Assembly (NCBI GenBank): GCA_017871115.1
Contig: JAFCIZ010000002.1
Coordinates: 1,819,501-1,883,500 of the forward strand
Length of the DNA stretch: 64,000 bases
Reading direction: 5' to 3'
DNA from: Cunninghamella blakesleeana
Taxonomy: Eukaryota > Mucoromycota > Mucoromycetes > Mucorales > Cunninghamellaceae
The notes below the pieces were generated by a model. The model did no database searches. It worked only from the letters and a program-made list of their open reading frames with translations, and was not told the origin of the DNA. Numbering within the stretch: the stretch's first letter is position 1; each line of letters starts with the position of its first letter. A program made the position numbers and the translations under genes. Below, piece after piece: positions 42,431 to 53,372 of the stretch.

Positions 42431-44091
42431 CAGTGGGGGAAAAAACTGTTCATACGTTTTCAAAATTTGACTTTGTTCTTTAATTACTCTATCAATACTT
42501 TATCAATCCTTATGAAAATTAGAATAGTAATAGAATAGCTTATTTATAAATATATTACAAAGTTTGAGTTTAAAATATTTAGATCTCCGGTTTTTATTAA
42601 GGTTTTAAACAGCGATGTCCATATGAACAGTTTTTTCCAATTTCTAATTAATTAACTAATATCTTGTTGGTCCGCCTTTAGCATCCAATACAGCTTGAAT
42701 ACGATCAGGCATACTATCTATGTATCTTCTACATTGTTCCTGTGTAAAAGAATTCCATTCTACATCAATTCTTTCCCATAATTCGTGAACACCTTTAGCC
42801 CTGGTACCATATTCACTAAGCTTTAACTTCAAATGGTGCCACACATGTTCAATTGGGTTTAAGTCAGGACTTTGTGCTGGCCAATCTTCGAGTATTTTTA
42901 TCTTTTCTTGTCGCATCCATTCAATAGTAGATGTTGCCTTATGTTTTGGGTCGTTATCCTGTTGAAAATAATACTCTGACCAGTCAAAACCATAGTATTC
43001 CATGCTATCTCTGAATGTAGTGTTCAAAATTTCTTGATAATCCTTAGCTTTCATAGTCCCATCGTAAACTTGACATGCATATCCTGGTCCAGAATGAGTT
43101 ATACAACCCCACATCATTATATTTCCACCCCCATGCTTGACTGTTAAATCAAGATGATGAGGCTTCAATTTGTCACCTGGTCTTGACCAATAATATTTGC
43201 AGCCATCAGACCCCCAGACGTTTATTTTGGTTTCGTCAGAGAATACTACACGTCTCCAGTCATCAATAGTCCAGTTTTTGTATCTTTTTGCAAAGTTTAA
43301 ACGGTCCTGTTGATGCTTTTTTGACAAAAGTGGCTTCTTTTTTTAATAGCAGAAAAAAAATTCATAGATTTTAAAACATTAGCCGATGTTTTGACTGTCA
43401 ATTCATATCCTAGGTTCGATAACATCCTTTGGACATCCGTGGCAGTTAGTAGTTGACCTGATAGAACCATTTTTTTGATAAGAGATTTAGTTTTGTCGGC
43501 TACAACAATAGGTCTTCCACCAAGATTACGGTTTCTATTAGGGAACCACTTACTAGAGTAGTTACTAATGACACCTTTTGATAAACCAAGTCTACTAGAA
43601 ATGATACTGTATGGTATTTCATTGATCAACATTGATTTTAAATCATTTTGGACGTCTACAGGTAAAGCTTGAGGCATCTTGATTAATGGACAAAGTGAAT
43701 AGGTAGTTTAATTGAGGTGATAAAGAAAAGTGAAAGAAAATAAAAAAAAATAAACTGAAAAATAATGGTTTAAATAGTTTTTCGGAATGCATTTACATTA
43801 GTAATTATTATTCTATACTTTCCGAACCAATAATAAAAGGTAAAGTAGGCAAACAGAACGGAAATGCTTAATATTCACATTATGGAAAAAACTGTTCATA
43901 TGGACATCGCTGTTTAAAACCTTAATAAAAACCGGAGATCTAAATATTTTAAACTCAAACTTTATAATATATTTATAAATAAGCTATTCTATTACTATTC
44001 TAAGTTTCATAAGGATTGATAAAGTATTGATAGAGTAATTAAAGAACAAAGTCAAATTTTGAAAACGTATGAACAGTTTTTTCCCCCACTG
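42431..44091 (-). mobile_element. Tc-C1, Tc1/mariner element
   Basis: 1661 bp with TA duplications (42429-42430 and 44092-44093). Terminal repeats of about 200 bp start CAGTGGGGGAAAAAACTGTT. Each carries an inner inverted copy of the same site (GAACAGTTTTTTCC). All four sites read GTTCAT after the core. Sits in the RT region of TyE. Confidence 0.95.
42656..43677 (-). pseudogene. Tc-C1 transposase with a 1-nt frameshift
   Basis: N-terminal frame from 43677, C-terminal frame continuing from about 43327 to 42656. A homopolymer of 7 T (8 in Tc-C2) near 43339 shifts the frame after SAIKK. Catalytic residues remain (FSDETKINVW, QQDNDPKHK, NPIEHVW). Residues 31-42 of the HTH differ at five positions from Tc-C2. 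Confidence 0.92.
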
Positions 44092-46193
44092 TATCATTCA
44101 TTAATCTTTGGAAGGTCGGAGGAGCATTCGTTAATCCAAAAGGTAGAACTTTAAATTCATATTGGCCATATCTTGTATTAAATGCAGTCTTAGAAATATC
44201 TTCTTCATTTAATCTTACTTGGTGATATCCACTTTTTAAATCCAAACTGGTAAAATATTTAGCACCATTTAATCTATCTAAACATTCGTCAATCCTAGGT
44301 AAAGGATGTGTATTTCTAATAGTTAATTTATTTAAAGCACGATAATCAATACACATTCTCATGGATCCATCCTTCTTTTTAACAAATAGAACAGGGGCAC
44401 CCCATGGAGACGTACTAGGTTGAATCAGCTTCAGCTTCAGTAATTCATCAATTTGTTTTTTTAATTCATCAAGCTCTAATGGACTCATTTTATATGGAGC
44501 TCGATATACAGGTCTTGCATCGCCAGTATTAATAGTATGAGACACATTTCTTTTTGGTGGTAGCCCAGGTAATTCACTTTTAAACACATCAGTATAAGCA
44601 GATAGTATTGGTTTCCATTCAGCACTCACCCATTCCTTATCATCACCATTTATATTAAATAACAACATATGACATTGTTCACCCTGTTTTACCATTTTAT
44701 TAATTTGTTTAGCGGATACAAGATAAGGTAACTCGGGTTTCTTGGTTCCTTTATTAATTGGATATAGTGTTTCAACAATTGATCCTTGATTTATCATCCA
44801 TGTTTCTGTTTGCCAGTTAGGAATAGGTAAGGCAGTACGCAACCAGTCTCTTCCAAGTATTAAATCAAATTTTGTTTTAAAGATATAGGGATGCACACGG
44901 TAACGACATTTTCCTAAATTAATTGTAAGCATAGCTTGTTGATTAATTTTACTGGTGTGACCATTTGCAACTTGTACTGATCTATCTTCAACACTTGTTA
45001 ATCTCATGGCTAAGTTCTTGAACTCTGGACTGATATAAGAAGCACTAGCACCATCATCTATCAATGTTATTAACTTGGTATTCCCACAATTTACCTCATA
45101 TAAAGGTAAATCTGTATCTATCTGATTTAAATTTTCCAAATAAGCCAAATCGGAATTGATATCATCGCTAATTGTTATATTTTTCTTCGTTTTATTTTTA
45201 GGACGCACCTTTACACCAACAGAACTCATCTGCTTTTTACCAACACCAGAATAAATTTTTTTTTTAATTGTCATACACTTATCACAAACGTTCGAATAAT
45301 GGTTAAAATATTTATCTTTATTATTATTATCGTCATCTAAGCTATCACCATGTTGTCTAGGAAAATCATCATTATGTTGTATAATATCATCGATGTGCGC
45401 AACATCGGCATCTCGGTTATTACGACTATTTGCACGATCACGTACAAGTTTTCTACAAGCATTCTTGATATGTCCAACTTTACCACAATAAAAACAAGTA
45501 CGACCTTCTACATAATTATTTTTGTAACGTTTATTATCAAAAGGACGATTGTTACTACGACGGGCTTGTTTCATATAATCTAATTCCATAGGTTGCACAC
45601 CATTATTATTATTTGCTCTTGAAGGAATAAAAGGACGATGATTAATAGAAACAGCAGCACCTTCTTTAGCTAAAGCTAACCTTTGTGCTTCAAGCATATT
45701 TGTAGGGACATAGGAATTCACATGAACACGAATATTAGGTAATAATCCTCTACAAAAGCGGTCTAACGTTTCTTCTTCAGTAATACTAGGGATGTTCATT
45801 ACAATATCATAAAATCGTTCGATGTATTCAGCCACAGTACTTTCTTGACGACATTCATGAAGGATATCACGATATTGTCGACCAGCATAGATAGGTTTAA
45901 AATGATTATTTAATCCTTCAATAAAGTCGTTCCATGTCATGGATCGTTCTTCATTAAAAGATTTTTCAAATATCATTAACCATCTATAGGCACTATCCTT
46001 CAAGTGTAATATGGCAGCATTCAACTTCTTCTGATCACTCCAACCAAACATCCTGGCATGACGATTTAGATAATCAATCCAAGTGGATAGAGTTACAGCA
46101 TCACGTTCACCTTTATATACAGGTAAATTAGGCATTCTGTCAAAAGTTTCTATACCACTAACAGAGTCGGTTTCCATATTATAGTTTTCCATA

Positions 46194-46207
46194 GGTTCAG
46201 CTACCAA
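46194..46207 (-). promoter_or_regulatory. TyE primer binding site, initiator-Met type
   Basis: Minus strand TGGTAGCTGAACC begins two bases after the LTR. TGGTAGC is the complement of a tRNA ending GCTACCA, the A1:U72 hallmark of initiator tRNA-Met used by Ty1 and Ty3. TyD has the same site. Confidence 0.75.
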
Positions 46208-46208
46208 T

Positions 46209-46967
46209 TGTCGAGCGCGGTTTCCGTTTTAATTAGAATAGTTTATTTAGCTTAGATACAATTATTATAAAATAAAATAAAAGAATAAAAATAAATAAAA
46301 TAAAAGAAAGAATCTTACGCAAAGATAATAAAGAGTAAAAGAAAGTAATAAAACAACCTTACGCAAAGGTGATCAAGGTAAGTAAAATATATAAAAACAA
46401 CCTTACGCAAAGGTGATTAAAAAGTATATGATTTTTATAAAAAATAAATATTCTTACGCAAAGAATAATAAATGTCTAACGCAAAGACAAAAAAATAAAA
46501 GTATCTAAAACTAAGCTTGAGAGGAAGAGTATCTCTTTTATTTTTCTGCCTTCGAGTTGGTCTTTATATAGTTTTTGGTTTGGCGTTTGTGGGTCGCCGA
46601 GAGGAATTTCCAGAACAACACGGCATGGTGCCCGGGGTTACGAGCGGCGCTTAAAACCTTGGACCAGTTTAGGAAGGTTCTTCGGACTTTGGATTTCTTC
46701 CTGTTTTTTGGAATCGTTGGTTTGAAACTCCTCTTTCTTTTCCTTTCTTCTCTTTCTAACTCCATATTTTTATTTTTTATTTCTTCATTATTTTTAGTTG
46801 TAGATTTACTAATTGAATCTTTTGTAATATTATTATTTTTAAATAAATCATTATTTTCTTCCTCAATAATAATATTGTTATTGTCATCATTGTCTTCATC
46901 CATTTTAGTGCTTTCTAATTCCTTGAAAGCATCGTCCTTACTATTACTAGTTATTTTATTGCCGACA
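46209..46967 (-). repeat. TyE 5' LTR (minus orientation)
   Basis: 759 bp, matches 35891-36649. Contains an orphan copy of the pol C-terminal frame (46538-46903). Confidence 0.9.
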
Positions 46968-47930
46968 GTCTGAGACGATGCTGAGACGTCTTTGAAACCA
47001 GATCGTCTTGTTTCCGGCCATTAGCTCTTCTTTTTCATATTCAATTTTATATATATTTATTTATTTTCAATTGTTATTATTTTATTTATTATTTTTACAT
47101 ATTTTTTTATAGAATTTTATTTTTATTTTTATATTTTTCTTTATTTCGAATTCTATCTAGATTTGGGTTATTTTTAATTATTTTTAAATACCGACAACAT
47201 TATATATATAACGGGTCAAACTGAATTAGAAATAAAATGATCTTTACCTCTCTTTCGTGTATTGATCACAAGTAGATTTTTTTATTTTTATTTTAGTTAT
47301 CTTTGTTTTTGTTTTTTTTAGTTTAGAGAATATTTTCGTTGGATAGTTTCCGTTTTTGATAATTATTTTATTTGATTTTGATTTTTTTTTATTTTATTTT
47401 ATTTTTACAAGTACTTGAACCTAGCCATTTCAAGTCGAAGCACCGCACGTGACATGTCTCTTAGACTGAGATAGTATACAAGATTTTTCTTAGGAAGGTA
47501 TTTTTCAATTTTTTTCAAAATAAACTATTTATTTATCTCTTTGTACGCAAAATATATTCATTTTATATTGTAGTATACTTTCATGTTATTTGAAATGTTT
47601 ATTTAGTATATTTATTTTTTAATTGATATTTTATTTTGGGAAAAATGTAATTTCGAATCAATTTGGCTTTTAATGAATTTACATTATTTATATAAAATTA
47701 TAAAAAATAATTTGTTTTTTAGTATATTTGAATGTTTATCCAGTTAATGTTTTTATATAGATATAATTCAAAATAATTTTTTATTTATAACTTAAAATAA
47801 TACATATAGAATATTTTTTTAAATAATAAATTAAAAGAAAATCGAAGTAAAATATAAAAACATAAAAAATATTTAAAAATGCTAGTCAAAAAAATCTTGT
47901 AAACCATCTCAGTCTAGGAGTCATAAGCGA
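46968..47930. other. spacer of divergent tRNA pair 1
   Basis: No gene seen. Diverged stretches match, in inverted orientation, the spacer of pair 2 (47190-47460 against about 61855-62085, sharing TTGATCACAAG/CTGATCACAAG and TTCAAGTCGAAGCA..CGCACGTGACA). The two tRNA loci are therefore old duplicates. Confidence 0.6.
47458..47917. mobile_element. MITE-like inverted-repeat element
   Basis: Ends are imperfect inverted repeats: TTAGACTGAGATAG...ACAAGATTTTT and, reversed, CTAGACTGAGATGG...ACAAGATTTTT. About 460 bp, AT-rich and noncoding. A shorter relative sits at the equivalent place of the other tRNA spacer. Confidence 0.45.
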
Positions 47931-48001
47931 GCATCAATGGTTAAGTGGTATAATCTTCGCCTGCCACGCGAAGGGCCGGGGTTCGATTCCCCGTTGATGC
48001 A
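47931..48001 (+). tRNA. tRNA-Gly(GCC), copy 2
   Basis: Sequence as copy 1; T6 terminator at 48005-48010. Upstream TCATAAGCGA is shared with copies 3 and 4 (TCACAAGCGA). The reversed LTR-C remnant begins 63 bp downstream, followed by TyD. Confidence 0.96.
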
Positions 48002-48064
48002 TTCTTTTTTGTCATGCATTTTCGGATAAATAATTAACCTATAGGCGGGTGTGTCGGTATGTCG

Positions 48065-48088
48065 TGTTGTGTAAATTTTTGGTTGTTG
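48065..48088 (-). repeat. LTR-C terminal remnant
   Basis: TGTTGTGTAAATTTTTGGTT matches the reversed end of LTR-C; cut off by TyD. Confidence 0.65.
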
Positions 48089-48352
48089 TGTCGGTACGAT
48101 TAGCGGAATTTTAAAAAGCATTTTCCTTTTTTAACCTTTTTCATTTAAACCTTTAGTCTCCTATCATACTTTTAATTAATGTGATAAACCTCGCGAATAA
48201 TTAATATTATTCTATTTTAATATTAACTAATAGTATTGTAAAAATATAAATAACGACATTTGAATGAAAAGGAAATAAAGATTATCTTTTTACTTTTGTT
48301 TTTAATATTATTTTTGATTTAAAGAATTAAAGTCAGAATATCCAAACTGACA
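48089..48352 (+). repeat. TyD 5' LTR
   Basis: Begins TGTCGGTACGATTAGCGG, ends CCAAACTGACA. Followed at 48354 by TTGGTAGCTGAACTC, the initiator-Met type primer site. Confidence 0.9.
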
Positions 48353-48499
48353 ATTGGTAGCTGAACTCAAAAGATCTCTGCGAATAACCTTATACGCTTC
48401 TTTGTGAACCGTTGCCGTTGGCTAAAAGAATATATATATACATATTGGATACTCTGGTGTTATCTTAATTGTGAACTTGCTTATTTATTTAATTACTTA

Positions 48500-50179
48500 C
48501 AGTGGCTTCCAGAAGTGTTCGAATGTTTTCGTTTTTTTTATAAAATCAATTGTATCAATAAAACTTATTATTTAACCATGCATGATTTATACATCAATCG
48601 AAAGCCCTATTGATTGGCTTTCATATGAATATATTTATATGAATTTCCATATTTGGGTTGCGGAGTAAATGGTGTTTGAAAATTATTGGCACATTCGAAC
48701 AGTTGTGTTGCGATACCAAAAAAATTAAAAATATAATTAAAACACAATATAAATGGTATAAAAAGTCTTTATTTAATAATCAATCCAATAGCCCTTTGCT
48801 TTTATTACATCATTACAACGTTTAGGCATTGTTTCTATCACTTTTTTACAATCTTCAGCCGTGATTGTATTCCATACTTCCTGAGTACGGTCCCACAAGT
48901 CTAACATCCCTTTTGGTGGTGTAGTATAGTTGCTAAAGAGCCTGTTTTTCACTAAAGCCCATATATTCTCAATGGGATTCAAGTCAGGCGACTGTGCTGG
49001 CCATTCCATTACCGAAAAAAGCTGGTTTTCCAAGTATTCTTTGACTGTTTTGGCTGTGTGTTTTGGATCGTTATCTTGTTGAAAGACCATTTTGCTTTGA
49101 TCCATGCCATACCAGTCAAATGTATGCACTAATTCATGCTCCAAAATAGCTTGGTAGAGTTCCTTATCTAAAACTGTATCAATTTTAGTCATGTAACCCG
49201 GGCCATCGTACGAAATGCATCCCCAAACCATTATATTTCCACCACCATGTTTGACTGTTTGCTTGACATGTTTAGGTTGAAGCTTTTCCTCGGCCCTTTT
49301 CCAAGCATAGCGGCGTCCATCCGATCCAAAACGATTAATTTTGGTTTCCTCTGACCAAATGACACGACTCCAGTCATCCAAAGTCCAATCTTTGTGTGCT
49401 TTTGCCCAAGCTAAACGAGCTTTAACATTTTTGGCACTGAGGAGAGGTTTCTTTGGCTTGACAAAGGACCCTAATCCTTTTTCTTTAAGTGCTCTACGGA
49501 CGGTTTGAGCACTTATATCGATTTCCAAATGTTCCTTTAATGCCTTCTGCACCTCAGTAGCATTACTTTTACCTCCTTTGGTCACTTGATGTACACAAAA
49601 GGACTTGTCTCTACCAGTGAGCTTGGATACAGCACCACCAACAGCCATAGGAATCTCCCGTTCAAGACCTGCAGAGTACTTGTGGACAGTTGTACAACTT
49701 ACACCAACATCCTTTGCTACTTGACGCATAGATTTACCTTGTTTGAGAAGGTTAATGACTTGGTTCTTAATGGAATTTTGAATAGGACGCATGTTGATAA
49801 CAGATCACTAAAAAATGGATAATATTGATATAAAAAATATATAAAAAATAGAATATTAGCTATAGATTTAAACTAAGAAAGTGCGAAACAGGTTTATTCT
49901 AACATTTTATAGGTTATTTTATACTCTATTATTGTTTTATTACAAGTTGTGGTATTTTTTTGGCATCGCAACACAACTGTTCGAATGTGCCAATAATTTT
50001 CAAACACCATTTACTCCGCAACCCAAATATGGAAATGCATATAAATATATTCATATGAAAGCCAATCAATAGGGCTTTCGATTGATGTATAAATCATGCA
50101 TGGTTAAATAATAAGTTTTATTGATACAATTGATTTTATAAAAAAAACGAAAACATTCGAACACTTCTGGAAGCCACTG
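48500..50179 (-). mobile_element. Tc-A3, Tc1/mariner element
   Basis: 1680 bp, TA duplications at 48498-48499 and 50180-50181, family A termini. Lies in the TyD leader before gag. Confidence 0.95.
48773..49792 (-). CDS. Tc-A3 transposase, full length, first Asp replaced by Glu
   Basis: 339 aa open frame: HTH (MRQVAKDVGVSCTTVHKYS), second DNA-binding subdomain, DDE_3 core. The first catalytic position is Glu (WSEETKINRFGSDG) where Tc1 relatives and Tc-A1 have Asp; QQDNDPKHT and NPIENIW are intact. The protein may bind termini but cleave poorly. Shares this change and others (EVQKAL, RRALKEKG) with Tc-A2. Confidence 0.93.
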   Translation of the reverse strand: MRPIQNSIKNQVINLLKQGKSMRQVAKDVGVSCTTVHKYSAGLEREIPMAVGGAVSKLTGRDKSFCVHQVTKGGKSNATEVQKALKEHLEIDISAQTVRRALKEKGLGSFVKPKKPLLSAKNVKARLAWAKAHKDWTLDDWSRVIWSEETKINRFGSDGRRYAWKRAEEKLQPKHVKQTVKHGGGNIMVWGCISYDGPGYMTKIDTVLDKELYQAILEHELVHTFDWYGMDQSKMVFQQDNDPKHTAKTVKEYLENQLFSVMEWPAQSPDLNPIENIWALVKNRLFSNYTTPPKGMLDLWDRTQEVWNTITAEDCKKVIETMPKRCNDVIKAKGYWIDY

Positions 50180-50332
50180 TAGCTGTTATCTGGTTCTTCT
50201 GTTTCCTTCCGTCTCGTTTTACCGTTCCTTTTCATTACTCAATTTATTTATTTTTTTCATTTTATTTTATTTTCGTCTCTATCTTATTTCAATTTTATTT
50301 TATTTTATTTTTTCATTTCACGATTAATTACT

Positions 50333-51319
50333 ATGTTTCCTGCATCACAACCACAAGATCAAGCATCAACTAATAATAATCAGGATTTGGGGGTAATTAT
50401 TATCCAACTTATGGAAAAAATGGCTGAAACACAAGCTACCCAAACAGCTATTCTAGAAAATAACAATACCAATCTTCCCCGAGGTATTAGGCTCAGTACA
50501 CCTGATCTATTCCATGGCGAACGTACTACAGTTGCTATTGAAAATTGGATTTACATGTTAAACAATTATTTTCATTTACTTACACTGGATGACAGTCAAA
50601 AAATTGCTTTTGCAGTTAATCTATTAAGAGGAGCTGCTCTTCTTTGGTGGAAACAATTGACCAGCGATAAATCTGAACACACACCTAGAACCTGGGTTGA
50701 CTTCTGTAAAACTATTCGAGAAGAATACAAACCAGGTAATGCTGAGTCAATTGCTAGACAACAGATTAGACAACTTACCCAAAAGGGATCTATTGCAGAA
50801 TACATAACACAATTCAGAAGAATTATGATGGATGTTCCTACTATGCATGATAATGACGCCAAGTCCTATTTTATCCAAGGATTACAATATGATGCTAAAT
50901 ATCAAATCTTGATGAGAGAACCATCTACATTATTAGAAGCATATAAACAGGCTGAATATTTTGAAATGATACAAGAAGAGGCTCGTGGACCAACTAAGCA
51001 TGACCCCTTTACCAAGCAGTCCAACAATGATTATCCTAATAATAATAACTATTCCAATAATAGTAATCAACTTAATAATAATGCAGCACCTATGGATTTA
51101 GATATGATGAAATTACAAATTAACGCAATACAACAACAATTAAATTATCAAAAACCATTCCATAGACAATCATATAGTAATAACAATAATAAAAATAATA
51201 ATAAGAATATTGTTTGTTTCTACTGTAATAAACCTGGTCACGTCAAAAGACATTGCAAAAAAAGATTGGCAGCAATTAGGGAACTTGACAATAAACAACG
51301 GGATTTTCAAGACGTGTAA
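50333..51319 (+). CDS. TyD Gag
   Basis: 328 aa. Retrotrans_gag core (NWIYMLNNYFHLLTLDD, ALLWWKQLT, SIAEYITQFRRIM), Asn-rich linker, and a CCHC zinc knuckle near the C-terminus (CFYCNKPGHVKRHC). Forms the particle and binds element RNA. Overlaps the pol frame at 51295-51319. Confidence 0.9.
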   Translation: MFPASQPQDQASTNNNQDLGVIIIQLMEKMAETQATQTAILENNNTNLPRGIRLSTPDLFHGERTTVAIENWIYMLNNYFHLLTLDDSQKIAFAVNLLRGAALLWWKQLTSDKSEHTPRTWVDFCKTIREEYKPGNAESIARQQIRQLTQKGSIAEYITQFRRIMMDVPTMHDNDAKSYFIQGLQYDAKYQILMREPSTLLEAYKQAEYFEMIQEEARGPTKHDPFTKQSNNDYPNNNNYSNNSNQLNNNAAPMDLDMMKLQINAIQQQLNYQKPFHRQSYSNNNNKNNNKNIVCFYCNKPGHVKRHCKKRLAAIRELDNKQRDFQDV

Positions 51320-52969
51320 CTGCATCCAGAGGTCAGTTACACAGTATTACAAATTCCTCTACAAATACTAACGATGAATACTCTAGTAATACTAATGCCC
51401 CTAACAATATTGGTTCCTTTGATACTTTTGATTTCGTTGATCCTTCTGAATCTTCCAGTACTGGTAGTAATTCTTCTAATAACGATAATAGTATAGTAAT
51501 TAATAACAATAACCCATTCTTTAATAAAAATCCTGATATTGAACCATATGCTATTGATGATATTAATGTTGATGATAAACATTTAGCTGGACTGTACACT
51601 GTAAACCCAACTACTCTACCGTTGTATAAAGTTAAAGTACAAAATGATGAATTTAAAGCCATGGTTGATAGTGGTGCTAGTGAAAATTATGTATCATCCA
51701 AATTGATCCCATACGCTGAAAACATTCAATCAGTAAAAAATAGATGCATTGAAGTAGCTAATGGAACCACTATTAACATAGATAAAGCAATAAATATCAG
51801 GCTAAACATAAATGGATACACCAATTTAATTAAGGCCAATGTATTTGATAGTAAATTTGACATTATATTGGGTAGAACATGGTTACAACAGGAAAAACCT
51901 ATACCTGATTGGACAAAAGATCAATGGACCCTTCAACAATACAATTCTACTTACACAATGTCCCCTATTTATTCTTCAAATGATGTTCCCCAATTAAACT
52001 ATTTGATATCAGCTAAACAAGCTGAACGTTTAGTTAAAAACGACCATGTAGAATGTTTTCTGGTACACATGAAGCAGCCTGATGATTTAAACAATAAATT
52101 AATATTAAATCATGAGTGGTCAACTTTAGTTAATGATTTTAAAGAAGTATTTCAAGACAATTTACCTGGCCTACCACCTAATAGAGACGTACAACATGTT
52201 ATTAACACTGGCGATGCCCGACCCATTAATAGACCTCCATATAAAATGAGTCCTCTAGAACTTGATGAACTACGCAGACAATTGGACGAATTACTTAGAA
52301 TGGGATTGATTAGACCGAGCGCCTCTTCTTGGGGTGCACCTGTTTTATTTGTCAAGAAAAAGGACGGATCAATGAGAATGTGTATAGATTATCGTTCACT
52401 AAATAAAGTTACCATCCGCAATAATTATCCATTACCAAGAATTGATGAATGTCTGGAACAGCTGAAAGGTGCCAAATATTTTACTAGTCTCGACCTTAAA
52501 AGCGGATATCACCAAGTAAGAATACAATCATCTGATATTCCAAAAACAGCATTCAACACTAGATACGGACAGTATGAATTCCTAGTATTACCTTTTGGCT
52601 TAACCAACGCACCGCCTAGTTTCCAAAGTTTAATGAATTCGGTTCTAGGTCCTTGTTTAGATAATTTTGCACTAGTTTATTTAGATGATATTTTAATATA
52701 CAGTAAGACACCACAAGAACATATTAAACATGTTCATGAAATCTTGAGCCGTTTACGTCAAAATAAAATGATTGTTAACTTAAAAAAATGTGAATTTAAT
52801 AAAGCCAAACTAACCTTTGTTGGTTTCGAGGTATCTGCTGAAGGTATACGTCCAGATGATAAGAAGATCACTGCAGTAAAGAATTGGCCAATCCCTACCA
52901 ATGTCCATGAAGTAAGGCAATTTAATGGTCTAGCACAACATTATCGAAGATTTATACCATCTTTCGCTA

Positions 52970-53327
52970 GGAGGTTGTCTAAATACTCGCGATCGCTACG
53001 ATTCGCTCGTAAAGGATATGACCCTTTGGGCATCGACAAACTGCCAACCGCGGGTAATTAACAACGATGTACAAGAACAATTGGATGAAGACCAACAAAA
53101 GAATGGCCAGATTATATTTTTAAAACCAAAAGAAACATTCTGTACGTTTTAAAACCAATGGTATGATAGCGGTTGGCAGTTTGTCGATGCCCAAAGGGTC
53201 ATATCCTTTACGAGCGAATCGTAGCGATCGCGAGTATTTAGACAACCTCCTACCAAGTGGGGGGGGCCAAAATGGACAGGGACCTGAATAGTTTCAGCCC
53301 CCTCTTGGGTTTGGAAACTATACACAA
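52970..53327 (+). repeat. F left terminal inverted repeat with internal hairpin
   Basis: Arm 52970-53051 (starts GGAGGTTGTCTAAATACTCG) is repeated inverted at 53169-53250, with a 117-nt loop. The rest, to about 53327, includes a G8 run. The whole block recurs inverted at the other end. Confidence 0.92.
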
Positions 53328-53372
53328 GGATAGCTCCTACTGTAATAATGGAAATTGGCTTTTAAACAAGTA

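Larger units (their letters stand above)
36220..46192 (-). pseudogene. TyE Gag-Pol polyprotein, split by two mariner insertions
   Basis: Three blocks (44094-46192, 41247-42430, 36220-37880) keep one frame when Tc-C1, Tc-A2 and one TA of each are ignored: 1648 codons. Gag capsid-like region; CCHC knuckle ([14 protein letters not shown]); protease ([12 protein letters not shown]); RT ([25 protein letters not shown], catalytic MVYLDDILIYS); RNase H (IETDASDVGIGGVL, DVPDALSRI). Then integrase (FGHLGTES, CPRCQ; HLDFIGQL, LTDRGSNF, GKCERLNG). No frameshift between gag and pol. The frame starts at ATG 46192, just after the primer site, and runs through the polypurine tract into the LTR, ending in a Lys/Arg-rich tail. 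Confidence 0.92.
35891..46967 (-). mobile_element. TyE, Ty3/Gypsy-type LTR retrotransposon 12 bp upstream of tRNA1
   Basis: Two 759-bp LTRs (35891-36649 and 46209-46967) that look identical. The 4-bp duplication GTCT is at 35887-35890 and 46968-46971. A single gag-pol frame runs on the minus strand. Removing Tc-A2 (with Tc-B) and Tc-C1 leaves about 6.05 kb. The insertion point, 12 bp from the mature tRNA 5' end, recalls yeast Ty3 at Pol III start sites. Confidence 0.93.

Noticed and set aside
46193..46207. TyE gag starting at TTG 46207
   Set aside because: That codon lies in the primer binding site; the first ATG is at 46192.
52970..53061. TyD pol C-terminus RRLSKYSRSLRFARKG
   Set aside because: It is translated from the F terminal repeat; the real pol resumes at 58675.
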